A stretch of DNA of 7,341 nt from Acidobacteriota bacterium (GCA_021814355.1 JAKAIJ010000126.1:1-7341), one strand, 5' to 3'; positions 1 through 6,588 are shown, counted from the stretch's first letter. Numbers and translations: made by a program. Notes: generated from the letters alone by a model not told the origin.

Positions 1-15
1 CTCAAGGCGGAGAAC

Positions 16-444
16 ATGGGGACCTCCTGGGGCCTCACCGAGGCCCGGCGACGGCTGCAGGAGGCGCAGCAGGCGGTGGCCGACTTCGAGTCGGGGATCC
101 GCAGCGCCATGGACCTCGCGGAGACGCGGATCTCCACGAGCACGCTGCCCGTCCCGGCGCGGGACGGGTTCCTGCGCGGGTTCCGCGAGGGGCGGGACGC
201 CGTCATGCCCCAATTGAGCGCCTACCTCGCCCTGATCCGGGACTACCTCGCGGAGGGCGAGGGGACGGTGACCTTCCTCCAAGTGCGCGGGGGCTACGAG
301 GTGAAGGACGGCGCGATCCTCTTCCGGTACCCCGAGGACCTCCAGACCTTCCAGGCGCACCTCCAGGCCCTCCAATCGCTCCACCAGCGCGGGCTCGAGG
401 AGACGGCGCGCCTCGAGCAGCGCCTGACCCGCGGGCCGCGCTAG
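16..444 (+). CDS. Hypothetical small helical protein, possibly N-terminally truncated by the window edge
   Basis: I do not recognise this protein. The 142 residues from the ATG at 16 read as long amphipathic helices (about residues 8-40 and 58-80, rich in Ala, Glu, Arg, Gln), then a short strand-like stretch (about 83-105), then a last charged helix (about 107-139). There is no signal peptide, membrane segment, cysteine or obvious catalytic motif. Coiled-coil or helical-bundle packing is likely, but function is unknown. The frame stays open to base 1 (Leu-Lys-Ala-Glu-Asn before the Met), so the gene may start further left. An AAGGCGG run at 4-10 could serve as a ribosome binding site for the ATG at 16. 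The TAG stop at 442-444 overlaps the left end of an inverted-repeat element. Codon use matches the neighbouring genes, which supports real coding. Confidence is moderate for coding and low for the start. Confidence 0.6.
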   Translation: MGTSWGLTEARRRLQEAQQAVADFESGIRSAMDLAETRISTSTLPVPARDGFLRGFREGRDAVMPQLSAYLALIRDYLAEGEGTVTFLQVRGGYEVKDGAILFRYPEDLQTFQAHLQALQSLHQRGLEETARLEQRLTRGPR

Positions 445-497
445 CAGGCTGCTGAAGAACTCCCGTAGGCCCATGCGAATTTCTCAGCCGCCTGCTA
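442..497. repeat. Short TA-flanked inverted-repeat element (52 bp between TA dinucleotides)
   Basis: GCAGGCTGCTGA at 444-455 is the reverse complement, with one mismatch, of TCAGCCGCCTGC at 484-495. Both arms are bordered by TA (442-443 and 496-497), and the outer GC on each side extends the palindrome to GCTAGCAGGC on both strands. About 28 bases lie between the arms, so the whole unit can fold into a hairpin. This looks like the two ends of an insertion sequence brought together, or a very small MITE or REP-like unit. The TA of the left flank plus the first element base forms the TAG stop of the upstream gene. There is no U-tract after the hairpin, so it is not a textbook intrinsic terminator, although it sits where one could act. 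Confidence 0.6.
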
Positions 498-508
498 GCA
501 TCGCCCGG

Positions 509-550
509 ACCCGCCGGGCGTTTCCGCGCGGCTGCGGCGGGTGGTATACT
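509..550 (+). promoter_or_regulatory. Candidate promoter with extended -10 (TGGTATACT) preceded by an inverted repeat
   Basis: TATACT at 545-550 matches the bacterial -10 consensus well and has the TG of an extended -10 at 542-543. It ends 24 bases before the ATG at 575, which leaves room for a short leader and the ribosome binding site. The -35 is weak (TTTCCG at 521-526, 18-base spacer), as is common with extended -10 promoters. ACCCGCCG at 509-516 is perfectly complementary to CGGCGGGT at 535-542, an 8-base inverted repeat that ends just before the box. The same GTATACTCG string recurs before the peptidase gene. The box stands out because TA-rich hexamers are rare in this GC-rich DNA. No transcription start can be seen from sequence alone. 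Confidence 0.5.
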
Positions 551-574
551 CGCTTTTCCTGCGAGGTGTCCGCC

Positions 575-928
575 ATGATGAAGGAGTGCTTCGGACTGAG
601 CAAGGTGGACGCGCAGAAGTTCCGCGAGTGCGCGGAGTGTCCCATTTTCGAGCAGTGCACACGGGTGGGGTACCTCGGCGAGGCCCGGATTGCGGACCGC
701 CTGGCCTTCTGGCTCGGGCTCGTCCTCGGAGCGCTGGGTCTCGTCCTGGCCTTCGCGCTGCGGGAACGGACCCCGAACGGCGCAATCTGGCTGGCGGGGA
801 TTTCGCTGGTCTACGCGGCCTGCGTGCGTTCGGCCTCCCGGGAGTACGCGGCAAGGAACGCCGATGAGTCCCGGGCCGCCCGCGACGGGGCCGAGTCCGC
901 CCCCGCGCCCGCCCACGGCCACCCCTGA
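575..928 (+). CDS. Small membrane protein with an N-terminal four-cysteine cluster, function unknown
   Basis: This is a 117-residue protein of unknown function. The soluble N-terminus holds four cysteines (C5, C19, C22, C28) with spacing C-x13-C-x2-C-x5-C, a pattern suited to zinc or Fe-S binding. Two hydrophobic segments follow at about 43-62 and 70-84, forming a probable helical hairpin with only about seven residues between. The tail (about 85-117) is charged, then Ala/Pro-rich, ending in HGHP. I chose the ATG at 575 because GAGGTG at 563-568 lies six bases upstream and a promoter-like TATACT lies 24 bases upstream. A second ATG follows at 578. An in-frame ATG at 473 would place about 34 extra residues across the inverted-repeat element and promoter, so I rejected it. 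metG begins 42 bases downstream, probably in the same transcript. Metal binding is inferred from the cysteines only. Confidence 0.65.
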   Translation: MMKECFGLSKVDAQKFRECAECPIFEQCTRVGYLGEARIADRLAFWLGLVLGALGLVLAFALRERTPNGAIWLAGISLVYAACVRSASREYAARNADESRAARDGAESAPAPAHGHP

Positions 929-970
929 GCCCGGCCCGCGGAATCCACGACGCGCCCCGGAGAGGGAGCC

Positions 971-2929
971 ATGCCCCGTTTCTACATCACGACCCCCATC
1001 TACTACGTCAACGACTATCCGCACATCGGCCACGCGTACTGCACCGTGTGCGCCGATTTCTTCGCCCGCTACCACCGGCTGAAGGGCGACGCCACCTACT
1101 TCCTGACGGGCACCGACGAGCATGGCCAGAAAGTGGAGAAATCCGCCGCGAAAGAGGGCGTCACGCCGCGGCAGCTCGCGGACCGGGTGGTGGAGCGCTA
1201 CCACGAGCTGTGGAGGCGGCTGGGCATCACCCACGACGACTTCATCCGCACCACCGAGGAGCGCCACGAGCGCGGCGTGCTCGCGGTTCTCAAGCGCCTC
1301 CAGGAGGCGGGCGACGTCTACAAGGCGAGCTACCAGGGGCCCTACTGCGCGGGGTGCGAGGCCTTCTTCCTCGAGAAGGACCTGAGGGACGGGAAGTGCC
1401 CCGACTTCGGCCACCCCGTGGCGGTGCTGGAGGAGGAGTCCTACTTCTTCCGCCTCTCGAAGTACCAGGAGCCGCTCCTGAAGCTCTACGCCGAGAGGCC
1501 CGACTTCGTCCTGCCCGAGAGCCGGATGAACGAGGTGCGCTCCTTCGTGGAGTCCGGGCTCAAGGACCTCTCCATCTCGCGCAGCTCCATCACCTGGGGC
1601 ATCCCCTTCCCCGGCGATCCCGGGCACGTTCTCTACGTCTGGCTGGACGCCCTCTCCAACTACGTCAGCGCCCTGGGCTTCGGCTCGGAGGAGGAGGCGC
1701 GGTACCGGACCTACTGGCCCGCCGACCTCCACCTCATCGGCAAGGACATCCTCCGGTTCCACGCCGTCTACTGGCCGGCCTTCCTGATGAGCGCCGGGCT
1801 CCCGCTGCCCCGGCACGTCTTCGGCCACGGCTGGTGGATGAAGGACGCCTCGAAAATGAGCAAGAGCTTCGGGAACATCGTGGACCCGCGGCCCTACCTC
1901 GAGGAGTTCGGCGCCGACGCGGTGCGCTATTTCCTGTTGCGCGAGAAGCCCATCGGCACCGACGGCTCCTTCAGCGACGAGGCCTTTCTCGACCGGTTCA
2001 ACGCCGACCTGGCCAACGACCTGGGCAACCTTGCCTCGCGCCTCTCGAACCTTCTGGAAAGCCAGGCCGGAGGCCGGGTGGGCCGGGGCGACGGGAGCCT
2101 GCGGGCGCGCACCTTCGAGGCCCTCGATGCCTACCACGCGGCCCAGGGGCTCTTCGCGCCGCGCGAGGCCCTGGAGGCGCTCTGGGCCCTCCTGTCGGAT
2201 CTCAACAAGTTCCTGGTGGAGCGCGAGCCCTGGAAGAGAGCGGGCACGCCCGAGGCCCTCGACGCCCTATCGGAGGCGGCCCGCTCGCTGCGCCTCGCGG
2301 CGCTGGCCCTGGAGCCCGCCATGCCCGGGGCGGCGCGCCGCATTCAGGACGCGCTGGGGTTCGGCCCCACCGATTTCGTGAACGCCCGCTGGGAGGACCG
2401 TCCCTCCGGAAGGGCCGCGAAGCTCGCGGGGCTCTTTCCCAGGGTGGACAAGAGAGAGTACTTCGGAAGAATCCGGGAGGGCGGAACGGCGACTCGGCGA
2501 AACGGCGGAAAAGAGGGAACGATGGAAGACGAGAAAAAGCCCGAACGGCAACCGGCGCCGCCCCAGGCTCCCGCGGCCGCCCCCGCGGATCCCCCCGGGG
2601 AGCCGGCAAAGCTCTCCATAGACGAGTTCCGCCGCGTGGAGCTCCGGGCCGGCAGGATCCTCGAGGCGGAGCGCGTCCCCAAGAGCAACAAGCTCGTGCG
2701 CCTGATCGTGGATTTCGGCACGGAGCGCCGCCAAATCGTGGCGGGAATCGGCAAAAAGTACGCGCCCGAGCAGTTGACGGGCAAGACCTGCCCCTTCGTC
2801 TGCAACCTCCAGCCTGCAAAGCTCATGGGCGTGGAGTCCAACGGCATGATCATGGCCGGGAACCTGGAGGGCGAACCGGTCCTCCTCCAGTTCCTCGAGG
2901 AGGTCCCGCCGGGCAGCAGGATCACCTGA
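971..2929 (+). CDS. metG: Methionyl-tRNA synthetase with fused C-terminal tRNA-binding domain
   Basis: This cytoplasmic enzyme charges tRNA-Met with methionine using ATP. The 652 residues show the class I synthetase plan. HIGH is at 18-21, and the connective peptide with a zinc knuckle spans about 118-155 (C126, C129, C143). The adenylation region includes YVWLDALSNYVSALG near 222-236, and KMSKS is at 295-299. An alpha-helical anticodon-binding domain covers about 320-495. A low-complexity Pro/Ala/charged linker spans about 500-547, and an EMAPII/CsaA-like OB-fold tRNA-binding domain covers 548-652 (NLQPAKLMGVESNGMIMAG). The start is set by GGAGAGGGAG at 959-968. Two things are odd. The usual fourth zinc ligand position (His or Cys at 146) is Phe, with a His at 148. 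An ATG at 2522 with AGAGGGA upstream could start a separate tRNA-binding subunit. The identification is secure. Confidence 0.97.
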   Translation: MPRFYITTPIYYVNDYPHIGHAYCTVCADFFARYHRLKGDATYFLTGTDEHGQKVEKSAAKEGVTPRQLADRVVERYHELWRRLGITHDDFIRTTEERHERGVLAVLKRLQEAGDVYKASYQGPYCAGCEAFFLEKDLRDGKCPDFGHPVAVLEEESYFFRLSKYQEPLLKLYAERPDFVLPESRMNEVRSFVESGLKDLSISRSSITWGIPFPGDPGHVLYVWLDALSNYVSALGFGSEEEARYRTYWPADLHLIGKDILRFHAVYWPAFLMSAGLPLPRHVFGHGWWMKDASKMSKSFGNIVDPRPYLEEFGADAVRYFLLREKPIGTDGSFSDEAFLDRFNADLANDLGNLASRLSNLLESQAGGRVGRGDGSLRARTFEALDAYHAAQGLFAPREALEALWALLSDLNKFLVEREPWKRAGTPEALDALSEAARSLRLAALALEPAMPGAARRIQDALGFGPTDFVNARWEDRPSGRAAKLAGLFPRVDKREYFGRIREGGTATRRNGGKEGTMEDEKKPERQPAPPQAPAAAPADPPGEPAKLSIDEFRRVELRAGRILEAERVPKSNKLVRLIVDFGTERRQIVAGIGKKYAPEQLTGKTCPFVCNLQPAKLMGVESNGMIMAGNLEGEPVLLQFLEEVPPGSRIT

Positions 2930-2935
2930 GGCCGC

Positions 2936-2965
2936 CGCCGGCGTTCTTGTGGGCCGGCGTATACT
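2936..2965 (+). promoter_or_regulatory. Candidate promoter box (TATACT) abutting a GC-rich hairpin, between metG and the peptidase
   Basis: TATACT at 2960-2965 lies 23 bases before the ATG at 2989, almost the same distance as the matching box before the gene at 575. Directly next to it is a perfect 7-base inverted repeat, CGCCGGC at 2936-2942 and GCCGGCG at 2953-2959, with a 10-base loop. No good -35 sits at the normal distance: TTCTTG at 2944-2949 is only 10 bases upstream. No extended -10 TG is present. The hairpin begins seven bases after the metG stop and could also slow or end metG transcription, but no U-run follows. A new transcription unit starting here is plausible, not shown. Confidence 0.4.
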
Positions 2966-2988
2966 CGGGGCAGCGCGAGGAGGGTTCG

Positions 2989-4434
2989 ATGACCAGACGG
3001 CTCCTGACGGTCTTCAGCGCGGCGGCCCTCGCCCTGGCGGCCGTTGCGGCGGACCCCACCGGGGCCGACCGGGCGGCCCGCGCCATCACGGCGGGATCGG
3101 CCATCGCCACGGTGGAGCGGCTCTCCTCCCCCGAGTTCGCCGGCAGACTCACCGGGACCGAGGGTCACCGCAAAGCGGCTCTCTGGATGGCCGAAGAGGC
3201 CCGTAAAGCGGGGCTCGCGCCCCCCTCCGGCTTTCCCGGCTACCTCCAGCCCTTTCCCGTCACCGCCGCCGGGATCGAGTCGGCCTTCCTCGAGCTGCTG
3301 CCCGCAGGGGGCGACGCCGCGGGAGCGCCCCAGCCGCTGGTTCTCGGCAAGGACTACATGCCCATGCTCAGCTCCGCCACCGGAGAGGTGACCGCCGAGG
3401 TGATCTTCGCCGGCTTCGGCATCACGGCGCCGGACCAGGGCCGCGACGACTACGCGGGCCTCGACGTGAGGGGCAAGATCGTCATGGTTCTGCGTGGCGA
3501 GCCGCGCACCGGGGAGTGGAAGGACTACCACACCACCCTCGCCCGCACCCGCAACGCCGCCGAGCGCGGGGCCGCCGCCTTCCTCCTGGTGGACAGCCCG
3601 GTCCTGAGCGCCAACGAGAAGATCGCCCGGGGCATCCCCGAGGCCATGGTCAGCGAGGTCGTCGCGGATGCGCTGCTCGACTCGTCCCCGAAGGTGAAGA
3701 CCGACGAGATCCGGCGCGTGATGGAGCGGGGCGGGACGGCCTCCTTTCCCACGGGGCGCACGCTCCACTTCGCCGTAAGGGCCCGGCCGCCGCGGGACGG
3801 GCAAGGCGTGAACGTGGTGGCGCTCCTCCCCGGTTCCGACCGGAGCCTCGCGGGCGAGTACGTGGCGGTGGGCGCCCACCTGGACCACATCGGCGACTGG
3901 CCCGCCCTCAACCCGGGGGCGGACGACAACGCCTCCGGCTCGGCGGCGCTCCTCGAGGCGGCGCGGGCCGCGGCCGCCGTCCGCCCGCGCCCGCGGCGCA
4001 CCATCGCCTTCGTCTGGTTCGGGGGGGAGGAGCTGGGCCTCTTGGGCGCGGACTGGTTCGCCCGCCATCCGCCCGCCGGGCTCGCGCGGTGCGTCGCGGT
4101 GCTCAACATGGACATGGTGGGCGCCGGGACGGGGCTGTACGTGGCCGGGGGGCAGAACTTCCCCGAGATCCAGGCGGCGCTGGAGGCGGCGCGGGACGCC
4201 GTTGCGCCCGGAGCCGTCCTCAAGCCCGGCAGACTCTCGGGGGAGGCCCGGGCCGACCACGCCCCCTTCTTCGACCTGGGCGTGCACGCCGTGAGCCTCT
4301 TCGGCTCGGGCGGGAGCCACCACGGGTACCATACGCCGGAGGACACCGTCTGGTGGGTCACGCCCAAGACCATCGAGGCCGCCGGCCGCATCGCGCTCGG
4401 CGCCGCCTGGCGCCTGGCGGACTCGCCACGATAG
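2989..4434 (+). CDS. Exported M28-family zinc metallopeptidase (aminopeptidase type) with a PA-like insert
   Basis: This is a 481-residue protein with a Sec signal peptide (RR at 3-4, hydrophobic 5-20, likely cut after AVA at 18-20), so it acts in the periplasm or outside. Residues of about 117-255 resemble a protease-associated (PA) domain, which in this family helps shape substrate access. The M28 catalytic core follows with all expected co-catalytic zinc ligands: H297 (GAHLDH), D312 (GADDNASG), E347 as catalytic base with E348 as ligand (FGGEELG), D375 (NMDMVG) and H448 (GYHTPEDT). Family members remove N-terminal residues from peptides, but substrate specificity cannot be read here. The start is fixed by GAGGAGGG at 2977-2984 and the signal peptide. 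The gene lies 59 bases after metG behind a TATACT box, with tpx 57 bases downstream. No lipobox is seen. The frame is open far upstream through metG, but that stretch is not coding. Confidence 0.93.
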   Translation: MTRRLLTVFSAAALALAAVAADPTGADRAARAITAGSAIATVERLSSPEFAGRLTGTEGHRKAALWMAEEARKAGLAPPSGFPGYLQPFPVTAAGIESAFLELLPAGGDAAGAPQPLVLGKDYMPMLSSATGEVTAEVIFAGFGITAPDQGRDDYAGLDVRGKIVMVLRGEPRTGEWKDYHTTLARTRNAAERGAAAFLLVDSPVLSANEKIARGIPEAMVSEVVADALLDSSPKVKTDEIRRVMERGGTASFPTGRTLHFAVRARPPRDGQGVNVVALLPGSDRSLAGEYVAVGAHLDHIGDWPALNPGADDNASGSAALLEAARAAAAVRPRPRRTIAFVWFGGEELGLLGADWFARHPPAGLARCVAVLNMDMVGAGTGLYVAGGQNFPEIQAALEAARDAVAPGAVLKPGRLSGEARADHAPFFDLGVHAVSLFGSGGSHHGYHTPEDTVWWVTPKTIEAAGRIALGAAWRLADSPR

Positions 4435-4491
4435 CCGCGGCCCGGCGGACGGCCTCGCAGGGGGCGGCTCCGGCCGGGGGAGGGAGGAGCC

Positions 4492-4995
4492 ATGGCCACC
4501 ATCACCTTCAAGGGGAACCCCATCCACACGGTCGGAAGCCTGCCCGCCGTCGGGAGCCTGGCGCCCGAGTTCCTTCTGACCCGGGGCGACCTCTCGGACG
4601 TCTCGCTGCGGGACTTCGCGGGCAAGCGCAAGCTGCTCAACATCGTACCGAGCCTCGACACGCGGGTCTGCGCCCATTCCGCGCGCCACTTCAACGAGAT
4701 GGCGGCGGAGGTTCCCAACGCCGTCCTGCTCACCGTCTCCTGCGACCTCCCCTTCGCCCAGCAGCGGTTCTGCGAGGTGGAGGGGATCGCCGACGTGGTG
4801 GCCCTGAGCGAGATCCGGAACCGCAGGTTCGGCGAGGACTACGGCGTGAGGATCGCCGACGGGCCCCTCGCGGGACTGCTCTCCCGCGCGGTGGTAATTC
4901 TCGACGAGCATGACCGGGTGCTCTACACCGAGCAGGTGCCCGAAATCGCTCAGGAACCTAACTACACCAGGGCGCTGGCGGCTCTGAAGGGCTGA
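4492..4995 (+). CDS. tpx: Thiol peroxidase, atypical 2-Cys peroxiredoxin (Tpx)
   Basis: This enzyme reduces hydrogen peroxide and alkyl hydroperoxides, normally recycled by thioredoxin. The 167 residues match the usual Tpx length. The peroxidatic cysteine is C60 in PSLDTRVC, with the active-site Thr at T57 and the conserved Arg at R132 (LLSRAVVILDE). The resolving cysteine is C94 in LPFAQQRFC, the spacing typical of Tpx. The N-terminal FKGNPIHTVG and the late ADGPLAGLLSRAVV block are family hallmarks. An additional cysteine, C84, sits in SCDLPFAQ where most relatives have Ala. The residue before the VC of the active site is Arg rather than the more common Pro or Gly. GGAGGGAGGAG just upstream of the ATG sets the start. 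It lies between the M28 peptidase (57-base gap) and the glycosyltransferase (39-base gap), probably co-transcribed. No peroxide-responsive operator is evident. Confidence 0.95.
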   Translation: MATITFKGNPIHTVGSLPAVGSLAPEFLLTRGDLSDVSLRDFAGKRKLLNIVPSLDTRVCAHSARHFNEMAAEVPNAVLLTVSCDLPFAQQRFCEVEGIADVVALSEIRNRRFGEDYGVRIADGPLAGLLSRAVVILDEHDRVLYTEQVPEIAQEPNYTRALAALKG

Positions 4996-5034
4996 GCGCG
5001 GCGGACGCGTCCCGTCCCGAGGGGAGGAGCGCGC

Positions 5035-6204
5035 GTGTCCGGGATCGAAATCCTTTTCCTGGTCCTCGCCTTTTTGAACTTTCTGCTCGCGGCGGGCCTC
5101 TGCGCGACCGTGCTGGCGGGAGCCCGCACGGTGCGCCACCTGCGGGATTCACCCCCCCTCTCCGATTCCGAGGCGCCCTCCCTCTCGGTGGTCATTCCGG
5201 CGAGGAACGAGGCGGGCCAGATCGGCCCCGCCCTGTCCTCCGTCCTGGCGCAGGACTACCCCGGCCTCGAGGTGCTGGTGGTGGACGACCGGTCCAGCGA
5301 CGGGACGGGGGAGATCCTGGACCGGATGGCCCGGGACCGCGGAGGCCTGCGGGTCCTGCACGTAACCGGCCTCCCGCCGGGCTGGATGGGCAAAAACCAC
5401 GCCCTCCAGGCGGGCGCGGACGCCGCCCGGGGGGAGTTTCTCCTCTTTACCGACGCGGACGTCCATTTCGCCCCCGACGCGCTCCGCAACGCCATGGCGT
5501 TCGCCGCCGAGCGCCGGCTTGACCACTTGGCCGTCTCGCCGGAGCTGGTCGCCCGCACGCTGCCGCTGAGAGGGGTTCTCGGAGTCTTCGCCTTCGTCTT
5601 CGCCGCCTACCTAAGGCCCTGGAAGGCGCGGGACCCCCAAAGCGCTTGCTCCGTGGGGCTGGGCGCGTTCAACCTGGTGCGGGCCTCGGCGTACCGGGCC
5701 GCGGGGGGGCACGGCCCCATCCGCATGCGGCCCGACGACGACGTGCGGCTCGGACGGCTGCTGAAGCGCTCGGGAGCGCGGCAGGAGCTGGCGCTGGGCC
5801 GGGGGTTCGTCTCGGTGGCCTGGTATCCCGACCTGTGCTCCATGGCCCGCGGGCTGCTCAAGAACAGCTTCGCCCTCGTGGAGTACCGCGCGGGGCTCCA
5901 ACTGGCCGCCGCGGCGGGAACCCTCCTCACCCAGGTCTTCCCCTTTCTCGCCCCGCTGCTCCCCGTCGGTCCGGCCCGGTGGGTCTACCTCGCCGCGGCT
6001 CTCCTGCTGGCCCTCGGCTCCGCCGTCCACGCGCCCCGCCATGGCCTGCCGGCCTGGTCGGGCCTGGCCTATCCCTTCGCGATGGCGTTCTTCGTGGGGA
6101 CCGGCCTCGCCTCCATGGCGACGGTGCTGCGTGACGGCGGAGTGGTGTGGCGGGGGACGCTCTACTCGCTGGTCGAGTTGAAGTCCCTCCGGTCGGAGAG
6201 CTAG
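5035..6204 (+). CDS. Membrane-associated family 2 glycosyltransferase (HpnB/CrtQ-like)
   Basis: This 389-residue enzyme should transfer a sugar from a nucleotide-sugar donor to a lipid or envelope acceptor at the membrane. A hydrophobic N-terminal segment (about 5-28) is followed by a GT-A fold. The fold shows VVIPARNEA (52-60), VVDDRSSDGT (82-91), a PPGWMGKNHALQAG block (114-127), the DAD metal-binding motif at D140-D142, and a DDD at 234-236 likely holding the catalytic base. Three further hydrophobic segments lie at about 291-312, 316-332 and 345-364. The PPGWxGK block and architecture resemble hopanoid-associated HpnB and carotenoid CrtQ-type transferases, but no hopanoid or carotenoid gene is nearby, so the acceptor is unknown. 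The start is GTG, supported by GGGGAGGAG at 5021-5029. The final TAG overlaps the left edge of the downstream TA-flanked element. The last residues (VWRGTLYSLVELK) look like a normal family terminus, so the gene seems complete. Confidence 0.88.
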   Translation: MSGIEILFLVLAFLNFLLAAGLCATVLAGARTVRHLRDSPPLSDSEAPSLSVVIPARNEAGQIGPALSSVLAQDYPGLEVLVVDDRSSDGTGEILDRMARDRGGLRVLHVTGLPPGWMGKNHALQAGADAARGEFLLFTDADVHFAPDALRNAMAFAAERRLDHLAVSPELVARTLPLRGVLGVFAFVFAAYLRPWKARDPQSACSVGLGAFNLVRASAYRAAGGHGPIRMRPDDDVRLGRLLKRSGARQELALGRGFVSVAWYPDLCSMARGLLKNSFALVEYRAGLQLAAAAGTLLTQVFPFLAPLLPVGPARWVYLAAALLLALGSAVHAPRHGLPAWSGLAYPFAMAFFVGTGLASMATVLRDGGVVWRGTLYSLVELKSLRSES

Positions 6205-6290
6205 GGCCTGTTCGCACTTGCAACCTTGTCACCATGTCCCAGGGCAAGCGAAGAGCCATGCGGGAGCAGGCCGGCACGCGCCTTGGGCGC

Positions 6291-6314
6291 CCGGAGGCCC
6301 CTCGGGCTTCCCGG
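6291..6314. repeat. Hairpin in the convergent spacer, left part
   Basis: GGAGGCCC at 6293-6300 pairs with GGGCTTCC at 6304-6311 around a three-base CTC loop, with one G-T pair. Two further pairs (6291-6292 with 6313-6314) form beyond a single bulged base at 6312. No U-tract follows, so a classical intrinsic terminator is not supported. It could be structure internal to the putative element. Confidence 0.4.
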
Positions 6315-6421
6315 CCTGCCCGTGCGGCACGACACCCTCCCCCCCTCTTTACGCGAGCGTCGGCGGCGCCGGACCATATTACTTAATTACTTTGTCAGGC
6401 GTCGGCGTCTGGCACGCTCCA

Positions 6422-6502
6422 CGTACATCCCAGTACGAGCCGGTGCCGGCCGCCTCGCCCGCCGGCGCCGGGACGCCGCTTGCTCCGCTTCGCTCGCAAG
6501 CG
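6422..6502. repeat. Cluster of three consecutive inverted repeats in the convergent spacer
   Basis: Three hairpins follow one another. CGTAC at 6422-6426 pairs with GTACG at 6433-6437 around a 6-base loop. CCGGTGCCGGC at 6440-6450 pairs with GCCGGCGCCGG at 6461-6471 as an 11-base stem with one T-G position and a 10-base loop. CGCTTGC at 6477-6483 pairs with GCAAGCG at 6496-6502 around a 12-base loop. The middle one is the strongest. They lie within the putative mobile element and between convergent genes, so they may help stop transcription from both sides or be structural parts of the element. No U-tract accompanies them. Confidence 0.5.
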
Positions 6503-6588
6503 ATTCCAGCTTCGGCGGATCTGGCGCCCGTTTGAGGGAGGTGCAGCAGGGCGCTCATCCGCTATTCGCCCGTTACTGTGAACAAGCC

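Noticed and set aside
473..574. Upstream in-frame start for the small four-cysteine protein
   Set aside because: It would translate half of the inverted-repeat element and the promoter box, has no ribosome binding site, and adds Arg/Pro-rich residues. The ATG at 575 has both signals.
203..2137. Long open minus-strand frame of 644 codons opposite the first genes and metG
   Set aside because: It overlaps well-identified metG and shows repetitive Gly/Ala/Val/Glu composition with no recognisable domain, as expected for antisense frames in GC-rich DNA.
1048..2988. N-terminal extension of the peptidase frame through metG, which would suggest a giant fusion
   Set aside because: The extension is Arg/Pro/Gly-rich shadow coding of metG. 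The peptidase has its own ribosome binding site and a signal peptide starting at 2989.
2344..5139. Very long open minus-strand frame of 931 codons opposite the end of metG, the peptidase and tpx
   Set aside because: All three plus-strand genes have clear family motifs. The antisense product is low-complexity Arg/Gly/Pro/His and has no motif.
6234..6386. 50-codon plus-strand frame inside the spacer element, starting at the ATG at 6234
   Set aside because: It has no ribosome binding site and an Arg/Ala/Pro-rich composition, and I recognise no family. A decayed coding remnant is possible but cannot be supported.
6205..6588. Intrinsic terminator between the convergent genes
   Set aside because: Hairpins are present, but none is followed by a run of T on either strand, so I did not call a terminator.
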